A stretch of DNA of 5,056 bases from Nitrospinota bacterium (lineage in GTDB: Bacteria > Nitrospinota > Nitrospinia > UBA9942 > JAHJSF01), in assembly GCA_018830405.1 (NCBI GenBank), contig JAHJSF010000004.1:1-5056 (forward strand). Direction: 5' to 3'. The notes under the pieces were generated by a model. That model worked only from the letters and a program-made list of their open reading frames with translations, had not been told where the DNA came from and did no database searches. Shown here piece after piece: positions 4,867 to 5,056 of this stretch; within the stretch, counting starts at the first letter, position 1, and every line of letters starts with the position of its first letter. Made by a program: the position numbers and the translations under genes.

Positions 4867-5056
4867 ATGTACGAAAAGATTTCAGCTAACTACGGCAAGA
4901 TATTTAAATTTAATCAGGCTGTAGTTGACTTTATGGATAGCTATGTTTCGGCTAACTCCAATATCCTCGATATAGGCTGCGGGGCGGGAAGGTATACGGA
5001 TGCCTTGGTCAAGCTGGGGCATACCGCCATAGGGATAGACCCAGATAGTGAGTCGA
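4867..5056 (+). CDS. SAM-dependent class I methyltransferase, N-terminal part only
   Basis: An open frame of 63 codons begins at ATG 4867 and runs off the window end. The sequence begins MYEKISANYGKIFKFNQ, a lead typical of class I methyltransferases. Residues 33-41 (ILDIGCGAG) form motif I, the glycine-rich SAM-binding loop, and 54-60 (AIGIDPD) is motif II with the acidic residue (D58) that contacts the ribose hydroxyls of SAM. The substrate cannot be told from this part. No good ribosome site precedes the ATG (the nearest purine-rich stretch, AAGGG at 4843-4847, is too far), so translation may depend on coupling to the DUF3617 gene 22 bp upstream. No in-frame ATG or GTG was seen in the bases just upstream, so this start is the most likely one. 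Confidence 0.88.
   Translation, partial: MYEKISANYGKIFKFNQAVVDFMDSYVSANSNILDIGCGAGRYTDALVKLGHTAIGIDPDSES

Overview
The window is ordinary bacterial chromosome of moderate, slightly AT-leaning composition. It holds seven closely packed protein genes and no rRNA, tRNA, CRISPR array or transposase gene. The gene set points to a Gram-negative, probably anaerobic lineage, perhaps of the Desulfobacterota/Nitrospirota type: a DUF362-ferredoxin protein, a single-pass SPOR-like protein with a proline-rich linker, a DUF3617 protein with a signal peptide, and a GGGGG/CCCCC palindromic intergenic repeat. This taxonomic guess is inference; no marker gene is present.

Layout. (1) 1-594, minus: a family 2 glycosyltransferase whose C-terminus lies outside the window. 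(2) 595-825: a divergent intergenic region with a plausible sigma70-type promoter on each strand and a small inverted repeat. (3) 826-1977, plus: a DUF362 protein with a C-terminal 2x[4Fe-4S] ferredoxin module, ending in tandem TGA codons 15 bp from a convergent operon. (4) 4017-1993, minus: a three-gene transcription unit in the order BI-1/YccA-type membrane protein, SPOR-like envelope protein, MerR-type regulator, with gaps of 39 and 9 bp. (5) 4018-4415: a non-coding stretch of about 400 bp holding a roughly 200-bp imperfect palindrome (MITE-like, with a C-rich/G-rich hairpin at its centre), then a structured leader that includes a terminator-like hairpin with a T-tract. (6) 4416-4844, plus: a secreted DUF3617 protein. 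(7) 4867-5056, plus: the N-terminus of a SAM-dependent methyltransferase, cut by the window end.

How the genes may work together: the BI-1, SPOR and MerR genes are spaced as one operon, which suggests an envelope-linked membrane protein, a cell-envelope protein and their own regulator or a downstream one. No pathway can be assigned with confidence. The least explained DNA is 4018-4415, where a foldback element lies between two divergent genes and may supply part of both promoters. I see no clear evidence of a wholly new biological system. The items most worth a second look are the foldback element, the attenuator-like leader of the DUF3617 gene, and the BI-1/SPOR/MerR arrangement.
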